Source of the DNA: an uncultured Spirochaetales bacterium
Lineage (GTDB): Bacteria > UBP6 > UBA1177
DNA: 8,326 bases
Assembly: GCA_902780365.1 (NCBI GenBank)
Contig: CACZFE010000116.1
Span: forward strand, 1 to 8,326
Direction: 5' to 3'
Shown piece after piece: positions 1-6,193 of the stretch. Both the position numbers and the translations under genes were made by a program. The notes under the pieces are model-generated. The model ran no database searches, was not told where the DNA came from, and saw only the letters and a program-made list of their open reading frames with translations. Within the stretch, counting starts at the first letter, position 1. Every line of letters starts with the position of its first letter.

Positions 1-771
1 CTTTCCCCCTTTTGTTGAATAGATCTTTACCGATTCGATGTGAAAACGCTGCCGGTACCGGTTTTTTACCGAAAAATTGACTGTCACAAGGGCGTCCTTT
101 CCGATTTTGCAGATTCTGTCGCTCCGCAGGAAAACAAGTTCTTCCTCCGTCCTTGCGGAATAGCTGCTGCACTGGAAGAACTCGCTGAAAGACTTTGCCA
201 TCATTCCTATCATGTTTTTGTCGATCTCTTTTTTTATATCCTTCATCCGCTTCTCATACTTGCCTTCGAGTTCCTTCCTCAGCATTTCGAGATGCTTGTT
301 GACTGCTTTGTTTGAATTCTCCCATTCCGGATAGGAAAAAATTATCCTGTTGCTCGCTTCGGCAGAAGGTCTGATGACAAAATTGAAAATGAAAGCCTGT
401 CCCGAATTTATTTTGAACTGCACGTTGGAACTGAGGCCGTACATCAGAGCTTCCTCCGGCGCCTCGTCGAACATAAGCCCCCACACCTTCATCTTCAGAG
501 GCTCCGTCTCGACTTCGATTTTGAGAAGTCCGGCATCACCGACTGTCGGAGTTTCGGTAAGTGATATGTTTTCCGGAAACTCAAAAACAAAAACCTCGCC
601 CAAAGCGATGTTGACTGTCCTGTAGATCACAGTGTCGCTGTTAGTGATCGTGATGACGGCGACTTTTTCGGTGATCGGGATGAATTTTGCTTTTTCTTCT
701 TCCCTGTCAAGATCTCTGCCGAACACGCCAAACACATCAAATAAAGCTAATAAGATCAGAAGTTTTTTCAT
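1..771 (-). CDS. Exported protein in the VirB9/TraK position of the T4SS operon (partial, C-terminus beyond window)
   Basis: An open frame of 257 codons starts at ATG 771 and runs off the left edge without a stop. The start overlaps the TGA of the virB8-like gene (ATGA, 768-771), so translation is probably coupled; the upstream Shine-Dalgarno sequence is weak. Residues 1-18 (MKKLLILLALFDVFGVFG) form a signal peptide with no lipobox cysteine. Residues about 33-150 look beta-rich, with a 'TVNIALGEVFVFEF' stretch and 'QAFIFNFVIRP' near 125-134, the sort of pattern seen in the N-terminal domain of VirB9/TraK outer-membrane-core proteins. Residues about 152-190 are a Lys/Glu-rich probable coiled coil, followed by a second beta-like segment near 225-250. 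Family assignment rests mainly on position after VirB8 and on export; similarity to VirB9 is weak by eye. A dedicated periplasmic protein of another family is possible. Confidence 0.6.
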   Translation of the reverse strand, partial: MKKLLILLALFDVFGVFGRDLDREEEKAKFIPITEKVAVITITNSDTVIYRTVNIALGEVFVFEFPENISLTETPTVGDAGLLKIEVETEPLKMKVWGLMFDEAPEEALMYGLSSNVQFKINSGQAFIFNFVIRPSAEASNRIIFSYPEWENSNKAVNKHLEMLRKELEGKYEKRMKDIKKEIDKNMIGMMAKSFSEFFQCSSYSARTEEELVFLRSDRICKIGKDALVTVNFSVKNRYRQRFHIESVKIYSTKGGK

Positions 772-1508
772 TCTGCACGCTCTTTTTCATCTTCAATGAG
801 ATATTCTTTTCCGTTTTCTGTAAGATAGGCCCGAAGTTCTCTGAAATCTTCGAAACTCTTTCCCGTGTAGAAATCGACAAGAAGCCCGTCGGGAGAGAGT
901 TCCAGCGACACCGGAACAACAAGGAGGAGCGCCGAAAACCAGACTAAACTTTTCCTCTTTTCGTTTTCACCCGAATAATCGACGGCATTCCCGAAAGTCA
1001 TCTCTCCCAGACCTTCGACAGTCAGAGATGACCCGACAGAAAAGCTCCCTTTTACGACTTTGAGTTTCGTGAGTGAAAACTTTGTCTCAAAATTCTTGTT
1101 TTTCCATGTGTCTATCTTTTCTTTGTGGACCGACTTGTCGAGCAGGATCTGCCTGAATTTCGGAGTCAGCATATTGTAGGCTTCTTTAAGATCCTCGTCG
1201 ATATTGGGGCTCACTCCGTCAAATTTGCCGATGAAATCAGAAATGAACCGATGGACTCTTACCAGATTGGTAGAAGTCTCGATCGTTTCAGGACCATGAA
1301 AGACGATCCTTTTTCCCTCTTTGTCGAATGCGATGACGGGAGTCGGCCTCATTGCGGCAGACCATGCAAAAAGAAGCGCTGCCAAAGCGATGAAAAACAT
1401 CATCAGGCAGAAAATCAGGGCGAGTATGCGGAAAGACCTCCGCATTCTTTCAATATCGCGATACTTTATTGTATCGAAAAAATCTGAAGCGTCATTTTTT
1501 CTCATCAT
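768..1508 (-). CDS. VirB8/TraE-like T4SS inner-membrane periplasmic protein
   Basis: A protein of 246 residues with the VirB8 layout: a short basic cytoplasmic N-terminus (1-27), one transmembrane helix (about 28-51, RILALIFCLMMFFIALAALL), then a periplasmic domain (about 55-246) of the size of the VirB8 NTF2-like fold. The 'RPTPVIAFDKEGK' stretch just after the membrane segment and the 'RFISDF..' helix resemble VirB8/TraE proteins. VirB8 proteins assemble beneath the outer-membrane core and link it to the inner-membrane complex; usual length is about 220-250 residues, so this one appears complete. Two ATG codons stand in tandem at 1508 and 1505. The first overlaps the TGA of the upstream virB6-like gene (ATGA, 1505-1508) and follows an AGGAT ribosome site, so I chose 1508. 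The call combines topology, length and gene order; the residue-level match is moderate. Confidence 0.8.
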   Translation of the reverse strand: MMRKNDASDFFDTIKYRDIERMRRSFRILALIFCLMMFFIALAALLFAWSAAMRPTPVIAFDKEGKRIVFHGPETIETSTNLVRVHRFISDFIGKFDGVSPNIDEDLKEAYNMLTPKFRQILLDKSVHKEKIDTWKNKNFETKFSLTKLKVVKGSFSVGSSLTVEGLGEMTFGNAVDYSGENEKRKSLVWFSALLLVVPVSLELSPDGLLVDFYTGKSFEDFRELRAYLTENGKEYLIEDEKERAE

Positions 1509-2395
1509 TTCATCCTGTAGCGGTCAATACGGGCCATTGCTATCGTTTTTATATTTGAAACTGTGCTTTTGAGCTGATCTGAACAAGCTGCCTTTGAAGC
1601 CCAAAAAGGGATCGAGACAATGCCCAGACCTGTAAAGACAAGGCCTGACAATACTGTGACAGTGTCTCTGTCCATCCTGAAACTGTACGGGCATGAGCAT
1701 ATTTCGGAAGCGAGTTTCATAACTTCGACCTGCGCCTTTCCTGTGATGAAAATAAAGACAGCATAAAGCACGGGCCACAGAGCGAACTCCGCAATAGAGC
1801 GGAAAAAACTTCCGACCGAAGCGAAACCCTGATCCGGGAAAGCCGGAAAGACCAGTGCAAAGCACAGTCCGACCATGTTCAGCGACATCAAAGTCCCCCA
1901 GCCGTAAGAAAAGACCACCTCTTTCGCGCTCCACACGAAAAGCATAAGAATAAAAACTGCAAGTTTGCAGAAATACTGGAAATAGAAAGAGGTTATGAGT
2001 GCCGTTCCCGCTTCTCCCAAAAGCGGATCCGAAAAGCGCGGGCACTGATCCGGGATATTTCCTGAAAGTCCATCAGTCATCGAGAGATTCGATGAATAGA
2101 GGGAAAACGCTTTGAAAAATTCCTCGTCAAGTTCGGCAACTGTCGGAAAATCGTATGTTACAAGCATTGTCTTTTCGATAAAACCGGGCAGATAAAGATA
2201 AAGCAGTATGATCACCGCCGCCTTCCAAGCAACTCCCAAAAAATCAGGTTTTTCCGATTTCTGGATTTTAAATACTTCAGTTACGAAACTTATGGCAAGA
2301 CCTACCGAGATGACAATGAAGACCACGCTCCAGAGCCAGCCTGCACCAGCTGACTCAAGCAGTGTCTTCGGGTTGTAGCAGATATTTAGATTCAT
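1505..2395 (-). CDS. VirB6/TrbL-like polytopic T4SS membrane protein
   Basis: A protein of 296 residues with about six hydrophobic helices, near 20-38, 55-73, 132-156, 165-186, 200-220 and 245-267. A hydrophilic loop of about 55 residues (75-130) separates the second and third, and the tail (268-296) is basic. This matches VirB6, the inner-membrane channel component that contacts substrate in transit; VirB6 proteins are usually about 290-320 residues with five or more membrane segments and a large central loop. Position between virB4 and virB8 agrees. The ATG at 2395 overlaps the virB4 TGA (ATGA, 2392-2395) and is preceded by a good AGAGGAG site, which fixes the start. Cysteines occur at 118 in the loop and at 233 and 235 ('EICSCPYSF'), possibly periplasmic. 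No VirB5 gene lies between it and virB4. Sequence conservation in this family is low, so the call rests on topology and context. Confidence 0.8.
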   Translation of the reverse strand: MNLNICYNPKTLLESAGAGWLWSVVFIVISVGLAISFVTEVFKIQKSEKPDFLGVAWKAAVIILLYLYLPGFIEKTMLVTYDFPTVAELDEEFFKAFSLYSSNLSMTDGLSGNIPDQCPRFSDPLLGEAGTALITSFYFQYFCKLAVFILMLFVWSAKEVVFSYGWGTLMSLNMVGLCFALVFPAFPDQGFASVGSFFRSIAEFALWPVLYAVFIFITGKAQVEVMKLASEICSCPYSFRMDRDTVTVLSGLVFTGLGIVSIPFWASKAACSDQLKSTVSNIKTIAMARIDRYRMK

Positions 2396-4737
2396 ATTTT
2401 CTCCTCTAAAAAATCTTTTACCGCATCCATAACGAAAAGATCCTTCCTGTATGCGAGCATCGCCGCTTCGGCACAGGCGTCAATAAGATCCAGTCCGCGG
2501 ATCCCGGCAAATTTCTCGAGCAGCCTGTTTTCCTCTTTGTCGCTTGTAGCCACCGCATAATCGAACGGCGAAAGTTCTATTTTGACGACTTCAGATTCAA
2601 GCTCTGCACCTTTCTGCGTCCTGAAAAGGGCGGTCGAATACTCCCCTTTCACTGTTCTCAGGCTTCCGAAAGCCTCCTTTTCAGCCTCACTCAGACCGAA
2701 ATCTTCCGCGATCACCCTTTTTGCCTCCTCATCGTTCGCATGACTCAAAAATATAGTTGTCGTCGTGTTGATCTTTATTTTGGAAGAGAGCGCAGCCTCT
2801 TTGAAGCTGAGGAAATTCTGCGTGACAGTCCAGACTCCGGTGTTGTATTTTCTCGCCGTGGCAAAGAGTTCTTCGATAAGATCGGCAAGACGCGGATCTT
2901 TGATAAGCTGCGCCGCTTCGTCAAAAACTATGAAGCTGTTCGTTATTTCGAAAGCGCTCCGTTTCGCCTCCTGGATAACGATAAAGGTGAGAAGTTCCTT
3001 CAGTTTTTCACTGAGCCCGGATATTCCCTGCAGATCGTAGATGACAAAAGGCTGTTTCCCGTAATCGACTGTCGATCTTCCGTTGATCGTTTTTGACACC
3101 GGATCATCCAGAAAGCCGCAGAGGAGCCTGCGGATGATCTCAGCTTTTTCCGTGTCTTCGTCTTCGACAAAATCGGGCAGATCGCCGAGTACAGGCTCTT
3201 CTTTGGCCGCATACATGCTGCGCACCGCCTTTGAAACGATGTTCCTGAAAAGATCGGCGTTCATGTTTTTTTCGCGGATCTCAAGAACGATGTCGAGAAT
3301 AGTACCGATAAAATTGAGGGCGGAACTGTTCCACTCACCGTTGACACAGACTTCGCTGCGCTTCGGGAAAGGATTTATAACGATTTTTCCGCTCGGATCT
3401 ATCGGGATGAAAACGCCGCCGTAAAGTTTCACCATTTTCAGATAACTTGAGTTTTCAGCTCCCGCAAAATCAACGATGAAGATGCGCCCCGGGAAGTTTT
3501 TGTCGGAATTTATGTTCGGGAAAAAGGTGTGTGCAATAAGAGTGTTCACAGTCACCGACTTTCCGCTTCCCGAGCAGCCGAAAACAGAGCCGTTCTTGTT
3601 GTTGCGTTTTGAAGAGCCGGCGTCGAAGCCGTATATTTCACCGAAACGGTTCCGCAAAAAAAGAGGAGATCTTCCGTCAAAATCCCCGTGTCCGTGTCTT
3701 GCAGCCGGGAACATATCGGTAAAATTGGCGCTGAGGGCTCTGATCTGACGCTCCGAAAGGCTCATCAAAGACGGAAGCGACTTAAAAAACTCGAGATCGT
3801 GTCCCCATGTCTCTTCTTCAAAAAAGAAACCTCCGTTTTTCATGAGGAGCGATATCTCTTCAGCACGTTTTTCAAGAAACAGAGGATCACTTTCTGAAAC
3901 AACGATCTTTGCAGAGAGGAAGCCGATCTTGTGTTTCGAAACGGTAAGGAGGTTCATCAGCTCATCTGTTTCTTTCGCGTTTTTTGCTGCCCCTCTGCCG
4001 CTCGTCGCAATGTAAAAACGCTCTTTTGCCTCGAGGGAAAGGAGTTCTCTCGACTGCGGAAGCACCGTGAACGAGACTGAATATGAAAAGTTTCCCGAAA
4101 AAGTGTCGATGATGCGCGGGATCATAAAAGGAAAAGTCTCTTTCGGCATGAATTTGAGCGAAAGGACTTTGCAGAAAGTGCCGCCGACTTTGAAATATTC
4201 AGGAGTCGCCGAGCACTGTTTTTGAATGAGTTCCTCCCTGATGCTCATTTCGGGGTGGATCTTCATCTCTCCGCCGAATGAGACAAGTTCAAACAAAAGT
4301 TCCTTGATCTCTGAAGTATCCGCCTGCCGCGCGTTCATCTCAAAACTTTGGACAAGATTTTTGTGATAGTTCATATCGGGCGCATCCGCCGGGGCTCCGC
4401 TTTTCGGCATATCGCTTGAGACCACGAAAAAACTGCGGCTTTTTTTGACCCCTTTTCTCCGCAGGAATCCGAGCCTCTGCCTTATCACAGGCTCGCTTTC
4501 AGAAGAGCAGCGTTCTTCAACAAGTTCGTCTTTGCCGCGGATAACAGTAAAAAATTCGACTGTCGTTCCCTCCCTTACTTCACGCATGAAAAACGAGTTT
4601 GCCCGTTGAAGAGCCGGTGAAAGAAAGTAGCAGTCCGCCCCTTCGGTCTCCCAGACGGAAAAGCGCCGCATTGAAGAAGTGAGAATAAAGTTGTCTTCAA
4701 CTGCGGCTATTTTCAGCATTTCAAAGATGCTCTTCAT
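2392..4737 (-). CDS. virB4: VirB4-family T4SS ATPase
   Basis: A protein of 781 residues, normal for VirB4/TraC-type conjugation ATPases (about 780-850). The N-terminal half (1-340) is the VirB4 domain that docks on the inner-membrane complex. The C-terminal half is a RecA/FtsK-like ATPase: Walker A GCSGSGKS at 387-394 (Lys393), a conserved 'IFIVDFAGAE' strand at 419-428, Walker B FIVFDEAAQ at 602-610 (Asp606, Glu607), an Arg at 629 in 'TARKYNTG' and a 'TVTQNF' sensor motif at 637-642. It would power pilus assembly and substrate transfer from the cytoplasmic face of the inner membrane. All key nucleotide-binding residues are present, so it should be active. The ATG at 4737 follows GGAG with a 5-base spacer. 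It overlaps the end of the virB3-like gene by 17 bases, and its TGA overlaps the virB6-like ATG. VirB3 is a separate gene here, not fused to VirB4 as in some systems. Confidence 0.96.
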   Translation of the reverse strand: MKSIFEMLKIAAVEDNFILTSSMRRFSVWETEGADCYFLSPALQRANSFFMREVREGTTVEFFTVIRGKDELVEERCSSESEPVIRQRLGFLRRKGVKKSRSFFVVSSDMPKSGAPADAPDMNYHKNLVQSFEMNARQADTSEIKELLFELVSFGGEMKIHPEMSIREELIQKQCSATPEYFKVGGTFCKVLSLKFMPKETFPFMIPRIIDTFSGNFSYSVSFTVLPQSRELLSLEAKERFYIATSGRGAAKNAKETDELMNLLTVSKHKIGFLSAKIVVSESDPLFLEKRAEEISLLMKNGGFFFEEETWGHDLEFFKSLPSLMSLSERQIRALSANFTDMFPAARHGHGDFDGRSPLFLRNRFGEIYGFDAGSSKRNNKNGSVFGCSGSGKSVTVNTLIAHTFFPNINSDKNFPGRIFIVDFAGAENSSYLKMVKLYGGVFIPIDPSGKIVINPFPKRSEVCVNGEWNSSALNFIGTILDIVLEIREKNMNADLFRNIVSKAVRSMYAAKEEPVLGDLPDFVEDEDTEKAEIIRRLLCGFLDDPVSKTINGRSTVDYGKQPFVIYDLQGISGLSEKLKELLTFIVIQEAKRSAFEITNSFIVFDEAAQLIKDPRLADLIEELFATARKYNTGVWTVTQNFLSFKEAALSSKIKINTTTTIFLSHANDEEAKRVIAEDFGLSEAEKEAFGSLRTVKGEYSTALFRTQKGAELESEVVKIELSPFDYAVATSDKEENRLLEKFAGIRGLDLIDACAEAAMLAYRKDLFVMDAVKDFLEEKI

Positions 4738-5005
4738 TTTTTACTCCGATCAGATCCCTCTGCTGGCGGCAGTAGCGGATCTTTCCACCGCCGGACATTC
4801 TCAGAACAAAGATCCACCAATCCGGCGAACCCGAAAAAATTTTTTCACGGATAAGAAAAGTCACCGTAAAGACCACAGCCGGGATAACAAGAAGAAGAAA
4901 GATGTCCTTCAAGACAGCACCTGAAAAAAAGAAGAGTGTCATGACCGCCGCCTGCCCTTTGTCGACAAAAGTCTGCTTTGTTCCCAAAACTGAAAAAACT
5001 TTCAT
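4721..5005 (-). CDS. VirB3/TraL-like small T4SS membrane protein
   Basis: A protein of 94 residues beginning MKVFSVLGTK. A hydrophobic region spans about 21-53, with the clearest membrane helix at 35-53 (IFLLLVIPAVVFTVTFLI), followed by a hydrophilic cytoplasmic-looking tail. VirB3 proteins are typically 90-110 residues with one or two N-terminal membrane helices, and act with VirB4 and VirB2 in pilus assembly. The gene sits between the pilin gene and virB4, the canonical virB3 place. A TTG lies two codons upstream at 5011, but I chose ATG 5005 because it forms an ATGA overlap with the virB2-like stop (5002-5005), the same junction type used elsewhere in the operon. Its TGA (4721-4723) lies inside the start of virB4. 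Low family conservation means the call depends partly on context. Confidence 0.78.
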   Translation of the reverse strand: MKVFSVLGTKQTFVDKGQAAVMTLFFFSGAVLKDIFLLLVIPAVVFTVTFLIREKIFSGSPDWWIFVLRMSGGGKIRYCRQQRDLIGVKNEEHL

Positions 5006-5310
5006 ATCCAACCGGCAATGATGCTCAGGATCGTTGAAAAGGCTGCAAGTCCCGCACCGGCTCCCAGGATCTTCAAGGCGTCCGACCAGATATTCTGATC
5101 TTTGTTGATATACCTGAAAAGAAGTGAAACTATCGCTCCTCCAAGCCCGCCGTAGATCCCGATGTATCTCGCGACATCAAAAACGGTGTCGGCCATCTCC
5201 TGGAATTTGGATTTTATCCCGCTCGTGTCGGCAGCCGCTAATACAAATTCAGGAAAAAGCAAAACAGAGACTGCAAAAACTAACAAAAAGTAAAGCTTAA
5301 TCTTTCTCAA
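5002..5310 (-). CDS. VirB2/TrbC-like pilin (major T4SS pilus subunit)
   Basis: A 102-residue protein with the classic prepilin layout. It starts with a basic N-terminus (MRKIK) and a long signal peptide (about residues 6-26) ending near 'FVLA-AAD'. The mature chain of about 76 residues has two hydrophobic helices, near 'VARYIGIYGGLGGAIVSLLF' and 'ILGAGAGLAAFSTILSIIAG', separated by a short polar loop (RYINKDQNIW). Such Gly/Ala-rich helical hairpins are typical of VirB2/TrbC pilins, which are held in the inner membrane and extruded into a pilus. It is the first gene of the operon, directly behind the AT-rich control region. I chose the TTG at 5310 because a strong AGAGGTG site lies 5 bases upstream. 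A longer frame from a TTG at 5325 would place that ribosome site inside the coding sequence. Confidence 0.87.
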   Translation of the reverse strand: MRKIKLYFLLVFAVSVLLFPEFVLAAADTSGIKSKFQEMADTVFDVARYIGIYGGLGGAIVSLLFRYINKDQNIWSDALKILGAGAGLAAFSTILSIIAGWI

Positions 5311-5322
5311 TGCATCACCTCT
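5311..5322 (-). promoter_or_regulatory. Ribosome binding site deciding the virB2-like TTG start
   Basis: Read on the minus strand, AGAGGTG (5322-5316) is followed by ATGCA and then the TTG at 5310, a 5-base spacer. The ATG inside this spacer (5315-5313) is out of frame and meets a TGA after one further codon, so it is not the gene start. This supports TTG 5310 over the in-frame TTG at 5325. Confidence 0.7.
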
Positions 5323-5347
5323 CAAGTATCAAAATTAACAAATACGC

Positions 5348-5359
5348 AAATAAACATTT
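5348..5359. repeat. 12-base direct repeat, copy 1 (AAATAAACATTT)
   Basis: AAATAAACATTT occurs here and again, exactly, at 5467-5478, 119 bases away. The element is itself partly palindromic (AAAT...ATTT). This copy lies just downstream of the predicted start of the T4SS operon transcript, where a bound repressor would block transcription. It may be a regulator site or simply low-complexity AT sequence. Confidence 0.4.
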
Positions 5360-5367
5360 ACTTAAAA

Positions 5368-5395
5368 AATATATTTTTTCAATTTTTTTATTCAA
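5368..5395 (-). promoter_or_regulatory. Candidate promoter of the T4SS operon
   Basis: On the minus strand, TTGAAT (5395-5390, 4 of 6 to the -35 consensus) is followed by a 16-base spacer and TATATT (5373-5368, 5 of 6 to the -10 consensus). Transcription would start near 5361 and leave a leader of about 50 bases before the virB2-like TTG. The region is so AT-rich that chance matches are common, so this is only the best candidate I see by eye. Confidence 0.4.
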
Positions 5396-5416
5396 TATTT
5401 AAAATAAAACATTGAA
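5391..5416. promoter_or_regulatory. Inverted repeat, candidate operator over the T4SS -35 region
   Basis: TTCAATATTT (5391-5400) and AAACATTGAA (5407-5416) form 10-base arms with one mismatch around a 6-base centre. The left arm overlaps the candidate -35 of the T4SS promoter. Twofold-symmetric sites of this size are typical targets of dimeric XRE-family regulators, and such a gene lies divergently about 165 bases away. Binding is inferred, not shown. Confidence 0.4.
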
Positions 5417-5423
5417 ATCAAGC

Positions 5424-5440
5424 AAAATCGTTAAGATTTT
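5424..5440. promoter_or_regulatory. Perfect 6-base-arm inverted repeat, second candidate operator
   Basis: AAAATC (5424-5429) and GATTTT (5435-5440) are perfect complements around GTTAA. The 17-base site lies between the two divergent promoters. Its sequence differs from the repeat at 5391-5416, so the two need not bind the same protein. AT-rich sequence makes short palindromes likely by chance. Confidence 0.3.
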
Positions 5441-5466
5441 AACAAAAATATAAGGTCAATAAAACA

Positions 5467-5478
5467 AAATAAACATTT
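5467..5478. repeat. 12-base direct repeat, copy 2 (AAATAAACATTT)
   Basis: Exact second copy of the element at 5348-5359. It ends 17 bases upstream of the candidate -35 of the regulator gene. One copy near each divergent promoter would fit a shared control site. Confidence 0.4.
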
Positions 5479-5495
5479 CACACTCAACAATTTTA

Positions 5496-5525
5496 TTGAC
5501 TTTAAATTTCGAAAACATATATTAT
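5496..5525 (+). promoter_or_regulatory. Candidate promoter of the XRE/S24 regulator gene
   Basis: TTGACT (5496-5501) matches the -35 consensus at 5 of 6 positions. Overlapping -10 candidates are TATATT (5518-5523, 16-base spacer) and TATTAT (5520-5525, 18-base spacer), each 5 of 6. Transcription would start near 5530 and give a leader of about 50 bases to the GTG at 5581. Confidence 0.6.
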
Positions 5526-5536
5526 AAGTAGATTTT

Positions 5537-5546
5537 AGCGAACGCT
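5537..5546. promoter_or_regulatory. Short palindrome AGCG-AA-CGCT near the regulator transcript start
   Basis: AGCG and CGCT flank AA immediately downstream of the candidate -10, in a GC-richer patch than the rest of the spacer. It could be an autoregulatory half-operator pair. The arms are only 4 bases, so chance is a fair explanation. Confidence 0.2.
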
Positions 5547-5569
5547 CATTTCAAAAACAGGCGGGGATC

Positions 5570-5575
5570 GGAGGT
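5570..5575 (+). promoter_or_regulatory. Strong ribosome binding site for the regulator's GTG start
   Basis: GGAGGT stands 5 bases before GTG 5581. The strength and spacing of this site justify the non-ATG start; no ATG lies in the same frame close by that would give a complete HTH domain. Confidence 0.8.
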
Positions 5576-5580
5576 GCCTC

Positions 5581-6129
5581 GTGACAAATATTGCCGAAAG
5601 GATAAAAACTTTACGCCTTATGTTTCAGCTCAATCAAAAGGATATGGCTGACGAAACAGGCTTTTCGCAGTCTTATATCTGCGGGATCGAAAAAGGGATA
5701 AAAACACCTAACGCAGACTTTCTTCTCGCCCTTTCAGTAAAATTCGGGCTGAGTTTTTCATGGCTCGTAAACGGCTTCGGACCGATGCTTTCAGAAAGCG
5801 TCGTCAGCGGGATAGAAGAAGGAAAAATGTTTCTCTTTGAAGTCGGCTGCGACAATATGGAACCGACTTTCATGAAAGGGGATAAAATCGTGATAGATCC
5901 TACCGGCAAAGAACTGCAGGACCGCGGGACATACCTTTTTGACATAAATTCACGAAAAACGCTCAAACGCTGCTTTAAGATCGGAGAACACACTTTCAAA
6001 CTTACAAACGACAAGCCCGCCATAAAAAACAACGATCTCATTTTCGACAGTTCGATGGAATGTCTGGGGCGCGCCGTATGGATGATCCGTGAAATAGACA
6101 AAGGACACGCAAACATCTCCACGATTTGA
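5581..6129 (+). CDS. Phage CI-like XRE/S24 transcriptional regulator lacking the catalytic serine
   Basis: A 182-residue DNA-binding regulator. Residues about 4-62 are a Cro/CI-type helix-turn-helix, with helix 2 near 'QKDMADETG' (19-27) and recognition helix 'SQSYICGIEKG' (29-39). The 'WLVNGFGPML' stretch (61-70) is a common linker of phage-repressor-like proteins. Residues about 85-172 match the S24/LexA C-terminal domain: VGCDNMEPTFMKGDKIVID (88-106), 'TLKRCFK' (127-133), 'LTNDKP' (141-146) and 'LGRAVWMIREI' (162-172). In the usual G-D-S-M-x-P motif the nucleophile serine is Asn92 here, while the general-base lysine position (Lys129) is kept. No obvious Ala-Gly or Cys-Gly cleavage site is visible in the linker. 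It should therefore not self-cleave, and the domain may serve for dimerisation or ligand sensing. Divergent placement suggests control of the T4SS operon and of itself; this is inference. Confidence 0.9.
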   Translation: MTNIAERIKTLRLMFQLNQKDMADETGFSQSYICGIEKGIKTPNADFLLALSVKFGLSFSWLVNGFGPMLSESVVSGIEEGKMFLFEVGCDNMEPTFMKGDKIVIDPTGKELQDRGTYLFDINSRKTLKRCFKIGEHTFKLTNDKPAIKNNDLIFDSSMECLGRAVWMIREIDKGHANISTI

Positions 6130-6139
6130 AATAATCCGC

Positions 6140-6178
6140 AATTAGTGCATACTCTCACGATTTTTGCTGAGACTAATT
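6140..6178. other. Imperfect inverted repeat between the regulator and kinase remnant
   Basis: AATTAG (6140-6145) pairs with CTAATT (6173-6178). Inside it TCTCA (6153-6157) pairs with TGAGA (6168-6172) around a 10-base loop, leaving a 7-base bulge on the left. There is no U-tract after it, so an ordinary intrinsic terminator is unlikely. It could be a transcript structure, an operator or chance. A weak promoter-like TTGAAA (6126-6131) with CATACT (6148-6153) overlaps it. Confidence 0.25.
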
Positions 6179-6193
6179 AGAACGGAATCTTTT

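Noticed and set aside
254..484. Minus-strand open frame of 76 codons, Arg/Gln-rich
   Set aside because: It lies out of frame within the exported VirB9-slot protein gene, which has a start, a signal peptide and continuous coding to the window edge. The frame has no ribosome site of its own.
1524..2045. Minus-strand open frame of 173 codons inside the virB6-like gene
   Set aside because: The VirB6-like frame has the expected membrane topology, a strong ribosome site and ATGA junctions at both ends; the alternative is an Arg/Gly-rich shadow with no sensible domain.
5673..6158. Minus-strand open frame of 161 codons opposite the regulator gene
   Set aside because: The plus-strand XRE/S24 frame has clear domain motifs and a strong ribosome site; the antisense frame shows no recognisable family.
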